Source: an uncultured Anaerotignum sp.
Lineage (GTDB): Bacteria > Bacillota > Clostridia > Lachnospirales > Anaerotignaceae
Assembly: GCF_905212195.1 (NCBI RefSeq)
Contig: NZ_CAJMDQ010000085.1
Location: 1-8,954 of the forward strand
DNA length: 8,954 nt
Direction: 5' to 3'
The notes under the pieces are model-generated. The model was given only the letters and a program-made list of their open reading frames with translations. It did no database searches and was not told the origin of the DNA. Below are positions 4,385 to 8,954 of the stretch, piece after piece. The first letter of the stretch is position 1. Each line of letters begins with the position of its first letter. The position numbers and the translations under genes are program-made.

Positions 4385-6355
4385 ATGAAATTTGAACACA
4401 TGTTTTCTCCCATCCAGATTGGTCCTATGGTTGTAAAAAACCGTTTTGTTGTACCACCCATGGGAAATAACTTTGCAAACACAGACGGTACATGGAGTGA
4501 TCAGTCTGTTGCTTATTATGCAGAACGTGCGAAAGGTCAGTTTGGTCTGATCACTATTGAAGCGACTGTTGTACATGAAGGCGCAAAAGGCGGCCCCAGA
4601 AAACCTTGTCTGTACAATGACAACAGCATCGAAAGTCTGAAAAAAATCTGTGACGCTGTTCACGCAGAAGGCGGCAAAGTTTCCATTCAGCTGCAGAACG
4701 CTGGCCCTGAAGGCAATGCAAAAAATGCAGGCGCTCCCATTCAGGCAGCATCTCCCATTCAGGCATGTGAAGCAAAAGACATTCCTAAGGAAGTTCCCAC
4801 AGAAAGAGTATATGAACTGGTAAAAGGCTATGGCGAAGCTGCACAGCGTGCAGTAAAAGCTGGTGTAGACGCTGTAGAAATCCATATGGCACACGGCTAT
4901 CTGGTAAACTCTTTCATGTCTCCCAGAACAAACAAACGTATTGATGAATTCGGCGGCTGCTTCGAAAACAGAATGAGATTCTCCCGTCTGATCATCGAAG
5001 AAGTAAAAGCAAAAACAGAAGGCAAAGTTGCAATTCTGGTTCGTATCAACAGCACAGAAGATATGTTTGGCGGTCTGGACAACCATGATATGTGTGCAGT
5101 TGCTGCATATCTGGAAGGCTGCGGCATCGATGGTCTGCATGTTTCCAGAGCAGTGCATCTGAAAGACGAATGCATGTGGGCACCTACAGGTATCCACGGT
5201 GGTTTCTCCGCTGAACTGGTTGACAACATCAAAAAATCCGTATCCATTCCTGTAATCACTGTAGGTCGTTACACAGAACCTCAGTTTGCAGAACTGATGG
5301 TAAAACAGGGTAAAGCAGATATGGTTGCTTTTGGCCGTCAGTCTCTGGCAGATCCTCACATGCCTCTGAAAGCAATGGAAGACAGACTGGAAGAAATGAC
5401 ACCTTGTATCGCTTGTCTGCAGGGTTGTATCGCAAACATGCATGCTGGTATCCCCATTGCCTGCCTGACAAACCCTATGCTGGGTCATGAATCCGAACCT
5501 TTGCAGCCTGCAGAAAAAGTGAAAAAAGTATATGTTATCGGCGGCGGCGTAGCTGGTATGTATGCAGCTTATATTGCAAAAGTACGTGGCCACGAAGTAA
5601 CACTGTTTGAAGCATCCGATAAACTGGGCGGCAACATGAGACTGGCTGCTTTCCCTCCCGGAAAAGGCGACATCACAAACATGATCCGCAACTACATCGT
5701 AAAATGTGAAAAAGCAGGTGTAGAAATCAAACTGAATACAACCGTAACAGTAGACATGCTGAAAGAAGATCGTCCTGATGCAGTTATCCTGGCAACAGGT
5801 TCCGAAACACTGGTACTGCCTTTCATCAAAGGTATCTACAGCCCTGAAATCGTACACGGCATTGACTGTCTGGAAGGCAAACGCCCCGTTGGTCACAAAG
5901 TGCTGGTTGTAGGCGGCGGCATGGTTGGTGCTGAAACAGCAGAATTCCTGGCAGAACAGGGTCATGAAGTAGCTGTTATCGAAATGAGAGATGCTATCGG
6001 CCCCGATGTTATCCATGAACACCGTGTATATCTGATGAAAGCATTTGAAGAATACCATATCAGACAGATCACAAGTGCAGCAGTTCAGGAAATCCTGCCC
6101 GACGGCGTAAAATACAAAAATGCAGCTGATTCCAGCGATCAGACAATTTACGAAGCAAGAGGTTTCGATACAGTTGTACTGTCCATGGGCTTTGTATCCC
6201 GCTATACACACCGCGAAGGTCAGGACGTTGTTTACGATTTCGCAGACGAACTGCGCAAGATCGTTCCCGAAGTACACGTTGTTGGCGATGCAGTAAGAGC
6301 AAGACGTGCATTGGATGCAACAAAAGAAGCATATGCAGCAGCAGTAAAACTGTAA
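4385..6355 (+). CDS. OYE/2,4-dienoyl-CoA reductase-type flavin and iron-sulfur ene-reductase
   Basis: A 656-aa soluble NAD(P)H-dependent reductase that adds hydride to an activated C=C bond. Residues 1-330 form the FMN TIM barrel (FSPIQIGPMVVKNRF at 7-21; HMAHGYLVNSFMSPRTN at 167-183 with the probable proton donor Tyr172). A C-x2-C-x3-C-x11-C set (Cys341, 344, 348, 360) is the 4Fe-4S site typical of FadH and 2-enoate reductases. Then come an FAD-type VIGGGVAGMYAA at 384-395 with Glu409, a pyridine-nucleotide site VVGGGMVGAETAEF at 508-521 with Glu533 suggesting NADH, and the closing FAD motif VVGDAV at 632-637. Oddly, the usual Q-L-x-H-x-G of the barrel reads QLQNAGPEGN at 102-111. The start follows AAAGGAAG at 4367-4374. 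It is first in an operon with a quinate/shikimate dehydrogenase and a transporter, so a hydroaromatic ring substrate is more likely than a fatty acyl-CoA. Codon use is strongly biased. The family is certain; the substrate is not. Confidence 0.95.
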   Translation: MKFEHMFSPIQIGPMVVKNRFVVPPMGNNFANTDGTWSDQSVAYYAERAKGQFGLITIEATVVHEGAKGGPRKPCLYNDNSIESLKKICDAVHAEGGKVSIQLQNAGPEGNAKNAGAPIQAASPIQACEAKDIPKEVPTERVYELVKGYGEAAQRAVKAGVDAVEIHMAHGYLVNSFMSPRTNKRIDEFGGCFENRMRFSRLIIEEVKAKTEGKVAILVRINSTEDMFGGLDNHDMCAVAAYLEGCGIDGLHVSRAVHLKDECMWAPTGIHGGFSAELVDNIKKSVSIPVITVGRYTEPQFAELMVKQGKADMVAFGRQSLADPHMPLKAMEDRLEEMTPCIACLQGCIANMHAGIPIACLTNPMLGHESEPLQPAEKVKKVYVIGGGVAGMYAAYIAKVRGHEVTLFEASDKLGGNMRLAAFPPGKGDITNMIRNYIVKCEKAGVEIKLNTTVTVDMLKEDRPDAVILATGSETLVLPFIKGIYSPEIVHGIDCLEGKRPVGHKVLVVGGGMVGAETAEFLAEQGHEVAVIEMRDAIGPDVIHEHRVYLMKAFEEYHIRQITSAAVQEILPDGVKYKNAADSSDQTIYEARGFDTVVLSMGFVSRYTHREGQDVVYDFADELRKIVPEVHVVGDAVRARRALDATKEAYAAAVKL

Positions 6356-6382
6356 GATGCTTTAAGTTTTGGGGGAAGAACA

Positions 6383-7225
6383 ATGGAAAAGAGAATTCAA
6401 GGTACTACAGGATTGTATGCCTTATTTGGATCACCTGTTGGGCATTCTGGATCGCCCGCTATGTATAACAAAGCATTTGCACATTACGGATTAGACTATG
6501 CATATTTGGCATTTGATGTAAAAGAAGATGGAATGGAAAAAGCATTTGAAGCCATTCGTCTTCTGAACATCAAAGGCGGCAACTTTACAACACCTTGTAA
6601 GGTTGCCGCAGCCAAATTGGTAGACAAGCTTTCTCCAGCAGCACAGATGGTTTGTGCCTGCAATGCTTTCACCAATGAAAATGGCGTCATTACCGGCCAT
6701 ATCACAGACGGCATCGGTTTTGTACAAAATCTGGCAAAACACGGTGTTTCTGTGAAAAATCAGAAAATTGTGATTTTTGGTGCCGGTGGCGCTGCAACCT
6801 CCATTCAGGTACAGCTTGCATTAGAGGGCGCAAAAGAAATACATATCTTCAATCCAAAGGATAAATTTTTCGAAAGAGCAGAACAGTTAAAGGAAACAAT
6901 TTCCGAGACTTGTCCAGGCTGTACAGTGACAGTCAATGATGTGGCTGATCAGGCAACACTTGCAGAAAAAATCGCAGCCTGCGGCATCGTCATCAATGGC
7001 ACCATTATGGGAATGAAGCCCTTTGAAGATGTGTCCCTGGTAGATCCTTCATATTTCCGCAGTGATCTGGTTGTTGCAGACACTGTATATAATCCGGAAA
7101 AAACAAAATTGATTTTGGAAGCAGAACGGGCTGGCTGCAAAGCCATCGGCGGCAAGGGTATGCTGCTGGAACAGGGCGCCGTGAACTTCAAACTGTTTAC
7201 AGGCAAAGAAATGCCTTTAGACTAG
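6383..7225 (+). CDS. aroE: Shikimate/quinate dehydrogenase, YdiB-like AroE family
   Basis: A 280-aa NAD(P)-dependent dehydrogenase interconverting shikimate and 3-dehydroshikimate, or quinate and 3-dehydroquinate. Substrate-site motifs are SPVGHSGSP at 17-25 (Ser22, Ser24), FTTPCK at 68-73 with catalytic Lys73, Asn94, and TDGIGF at 108-113 with Asp109; Gln264 sits in GMLLEQGAVNF. The nucleotide site is GAGGAATS at 133-140. Biosynthetic AroE then has an NRT motif whose Arg grips the NADP phosphate; here it is FNPKDKFF at 156-163. Together with the C-terminal half this most resembles E. coli YdiB and points to NAD use or dual specificity (inference). Other departures are CNA for VNT at 93-95 and ITD for NTD at 107-109. 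It starts 27 nt after the ene-reductase with GGGGGAAG upstream, and its position between reductase and transporter argues for catabolism rather than aromatic amino-acid synthesis. I use aroE for the family only. Confidence 0.92.
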   Translation: MEKRIQGTTGLYALFGSPVGHSGSPAMYNKAFAHYGLDYAYLAFDVKEDGMEKAFEAIRLLNIKGGNFTTPCKVAAAKLVDKLSPAAQMVCACNAFTNENGVITGHITDGIGFVQNLAKHGVSVKNQKIVIFGAGGAATSIQVQLALEGAKEIHIFNPKDKFFERAEQLKETISETCPGCTVTVNDVADQATLAEKIAACGIVINGTIMGMKPFEDVSLVDPSYFRSDLVVADTVYNPEKTKLILEAERAGCKAIGGKGMLLEQGAVNFKLFTGKEMPLD

Positions 7226-7252
7226 TACGGAATGATGTTAGGGGAGGAAAAC

Positions 7253-8554
7253 ATGAAAACGAAGAATTATTTGATGTCAATTGTATGTGTCTACATGTGC
7301 TATTTGACACATGGGATTCAGGCGATTATTCTGAGCCAGAATAATATCAATTTTGCAACACAATGGGGTTTTGATATGTCCACACCAGACAGTGCAGCTT
7401 ATGCAGCAGGTCTGGCAGCCGTAAGTACAGCCGTTGCCTGGGTAGGCTTTGGTAAGTTTGTCAGCGTATGGATCGGCGGCGAAATTTCTGACCGTGTGGG
7501 ACGTAAGAAACTGATGATCGGCGGCGCATTTTTGTATATCCTGTGCTTCATCGGATTCTTGATGACAAAAAGCGCACTGGTTGCTTCTATCTGCGGTTTC
7601 CTGTCAGGTGTAGCAACATCCGGTTTCTGGGATGCAGCTGGTTATCCCGCAGTACAGGAAGCATATCCTAAGGCTCCTGGTTCTGCATTGATCGGGATTA
7701 AATTCTTTGTATCCCTGTCTGGTATGATTTATCCTCTGTTTGCAGTACAGATGGCAGCAAGCGGCAACTGGAAAATGAACATCATGCTGCCTCTGGTAAT
7801 GTCTGTGATCTGTCTGGTACTGGCAGTTATCGTTCCTTTTGCTTATGATGATAAGAAAAAAGCAGCTACCGGGGAAGATGGAAGCCACAAACAGAATGCT
7901 GCACAGGCAGAAATTGAAGCTGCAAAAGCAGCAATGCTTGTAAAACCTAGCAAATTTGTAGTATTCTTGGTTATGTTCTATGCGTTCCTGTGCATGTCTA
8001 TCATGTATGGCGCACAGCAGTACACAAAAGCTTTCGGTATGGCAGTTTGCGGCCTGACAGAACTGCAGGCAGCAGGTATGACATCCGTTTATACCATCGG
8101 TTCCATTTGCGCCGTTGTATTCTGGGCGTTTATGATGGCAAAATTGAAATGGAATCCTTTGAAAGTTGTTTTGATTGACTCTATTTTCACAGCAGTAGCT
8201 CTGTTGGGTGTACTGTTCATCCAGCAGGTAATCATCATTTACATTGCAATTGCAATGCTGGGCTTCTTCGCAGCCGGCGGTGCATTGCAGACAGGTCTGG
8301 CAGTTGTTCAGATGTTCAATCCTGGCCCTAAAGGCAGAAATACAGGTATTTACTATACCTTTATGGGCGCAGCAAGTTATCTGATCCCTGTTGTTGCAGC
8401 ACAGCTGACAAAAATGTCCGGGGAAGAAAATGCCATTTATACCTTAATGATTATGTTGCTTGTTTTCGCAGTTTTAGCTATACTGAGTTCACTGTACCTG
8501 GTAAAACAGCATACAAAAATCTTCGGTAAGAGTGCATTGGCAAAACAGCAGTAA
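7253..8554 (+). CDS. Major facilitator superfamily transporter
   Basis: A 433-aa inner-membrane protein with about twelve membrane helices. The MFS motif between helices 2 and 3 reads GGEISDRVGRKKL at 75-87 (Gly76, Asp80, Arg81, Gly83, Arg84). The two halves are joined by a hydrophilic, Ala/Lys/Glu-rich cytoplasmic loop at about 199-234. Polar residues in membrane segments, such as FWDAAGYPAVQEAYP at about 125-139, may line the substrate path. I chose ATG at 7253, 5 nt after GGGGAGG at 7241-7247; two in-frame ATGs at 7232 and 7235 lie before that site and are unlikely. It follows the dehydrogenase by 27 nt, the same gap as between the first two genes. The sequence does not give the substrate; from the operon I infer a hydroaromatic or related carboxylate, taken up or exchanged for the reduced product. 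A long hairpin follows the stop codon. Confidence 0.92.
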   Translation: MKTKNYLMSIVCVYMCYLTHGIQAIILSQNNINFATQWGFDMSTPDSAAYAAGLAAVSTAVAWVGFGKFVSVWIGGEISDRVGRKKLMIGGAFLYILCFIGFLMTKSALVASICGFLSGVATSGFWDAAGYPAVQEAYPKAPGSALIGIKFFVSLSGMIYPLFAVQMAASGNWKMNIMLPLVMSVICLVLAVIVPFAYDDKKKAATGEDGSHKQNAAQAEIEAAKAAMLVKPSKFVVFLVMFYAFLCMSIMYGAQQYTKAFGMAVCGLTELQAAGMTSVYTIGSICAVVFWAFMMAKLKWNPLKVVLIDSIFTAVALLGVLFIQQVIIIYIAIAMLGFFAAGGALQTGLAVVQMFNPGPKGRNTGIYYTFMGAASYLIPVVAAQLTKMSGEENAIYTLMIMLLVFAVLAILSSLYLVKQHTKIFGKSALAKQQ

Positions 8555-8565
8555 GAAAAAATAAA

Positions 8566-8615
8566 TGAATAAGCAAAGAAGCTTTGCAGCAGCAAAGTTT
8601 CTTTGCATATATTCA
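8566..8615 (+). other. Long nested hairpin between transporter and next gene
   Basis: The 15-nt arm at 8573-8587 pairs with 8592-8606 (one G-U) around the tetraloop AGCA, and TGAATA (8566-8571) pairs with TATTCA (8610-8615) after a small internal loop. Each 15-nt arm is itself an inverted repeat: GCAAAG-AAG-CTTTGC and GCAAAG-TTT-CTTTGC. The RNA could therefore fold as one long stem or two short ones. No T-run follows on the + strand, so it is probably not a full terminator; it may stabilise the upstream message or be a processing or pausing site before the gene at 8647. Read on the minus strand it is followed by T-rich sequence. Confidence 0.65.
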
Positions 8616-8646
8616 TGTCACTATTAGATAAGGAGGTCGTACGGTT

Positions 8647-8954
8647 TTGAGTGCCAGAAATTTAACAAACAAAAAGGAACTGCCATACATTCCTCTGGGC
8701 CCATTCCAGTGGAGGATTCCTGGCATACATTATCGCATAGAAAAAGTAGAATTTTTTCAAGGTATCATTTTAGGAGCAACTGCATTAAGTTCCATTCCCT
8801 ATATGACAGACTGTCTGGGATTGCCTTATGAATTGGCATGGAGCTGCGTCATTATCGAAGTATTTCTTTATATGCTCCATGGTTGGCTGGGTGACCCTGT
8901 TGTTCCCGGGTGGATCACACCAACACTGCCCTTTACACTGGTTTTTCTGGAAGG
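8647..8954 (+). CDS. Multi-pass membrane protein, probable permease (partial, cut by window end)
   Basis: The reading frame is open to the end of the window for 102 full codons; the C-terminus is missing. Start TTG at 8647 is 10 nt after AGGAGG (8631-8636). It is the only usable start: a TAA at 8629 closes the frame upstream, and a nearby GTG at 8651 runs into a stop after four codons. A hydrophilic N-terminus of about 35 residues (LTNKKELPYIPLGPFQWRIP) is followed by a segment FFQGIILGATALSSIPYM at about 36-53, another at about 61-80, and the stretch LGDPVVPGWITP at about 81-92. That Gly/Pro-rich stretch is reminiscent of re-entrant segments in anion or nucleobase permeases, but I do not recognise the family with certainty. 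It is probably downstream in the same expression unit as the transporter operon, separated by the hairpin at 8566-8615. Confidence 0.75.
   Translation, partial: MSARNLTNKKELPYIPLGPFQWRIPGIHYRIEKVEFFQGIILGATALSSIPYMTDCLGLPYELAWSCVIIEVFLYMLHGWLGDPVVPGWITPTLPFTLVFLE

Noticed and set aside
4334..6277. A 647-codon open frame on the minus strand across the ene-reductase gene
   Set aside because: It is exactly codon-to-codon antisense to the real gene and is open only because that gene avoids TTA, CTA and TCA. The translation is Phe/Cys/His-rich with no family resemblance and no ribosome site.
7232..7252. Upstream ATG codons for the MFS transporter
   Set aside because: They precede the GGGGAGG ribosome site, whose spacing fits only the ATG at 7253.

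Overview
The window looks like a chromosomal stretch from an anaerobic or facultative member of the Bacillota, most likely Clostridia-like. This rests on moderate-to-low GC by eye, strong purine-rich Shine-Dalgarno sites (AGGAGG or GGGGAGG) before most genes, use of GTG and TTG starts, AT-rich intergenic DNA, and gene families common in that phylum. I cannot name the genus. All genes lie on the + strand. There is no rRNA, tRNA, CRISPR array, insertion sequence or phage gene.

Layout. (1) 1-2713: a two-gene operon of class II fumarase (fumC, GTG start at 154) and a short malic enzyme (ATG at 1544), 22 nt apart. Together they would take fumarate to malate to pyruvate plus CO2 and NAD(P)H, or run the other way. 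(2) 2714-3049: two hairpins, the second probably a terminator, then a consensus sigma-A-type promoter and a 150-nt leader that may hold a tiny upstream ORF. (3) 3050-3778: a DUF554/YqgA-type membrane protein of unknown function, closed by a strong intrinsic terminator. (4) 3779-4384: 606 nt without a convincing gene. It contains that terminator, a 14-nt palindromic hairpin present twice, a small inverted repeat, a 22-nt direct repeat whose second copy covers the predicted -10, and a leader with an orphan Shine-Dalgarno site. (5) 4385-8554: a three-gene operon with two identical 27-nt gaps. It encodes an Old Yellow Enzyme/2,4-dienoyl-CoA reductase-type flavo-iron-sulfur reductase, a YdiB-like quinate/shikimate dehydrogenase, and an MFS transporter. 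(6) 8566-8615: a long nested hairpin. (7) 8647 to the window end: the start of a membrane protein, cut by the edge, with a TTG start.

How the genes may work together. The most interesting unit is the reductase-dehydrogenase-transporter cassette. A shikimate/quinate dehydrogenase that departs from the biosynthetic AroE motifs sits between an ene-reductase with NADH, FAD, 4Fe-4S and FMN sites and a transporter. I read this as a candidate route that imports a hydroaromatic acid (quinate, shikimate or a relative), interconverts alcohol and ketone, and reduces a ring C=C bond as an electron sink. The sequence shows the families and the operon; the pathway and substrates are inference. The ene-reductase gene has extreme codon bias, with no TTA, CTA or TCA in its first 631 codons, which suggests it is highly expressed. 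The fumarase/malic enzyme pair is a separate transcription unit, and any metabolic link to the cassette is speculative.
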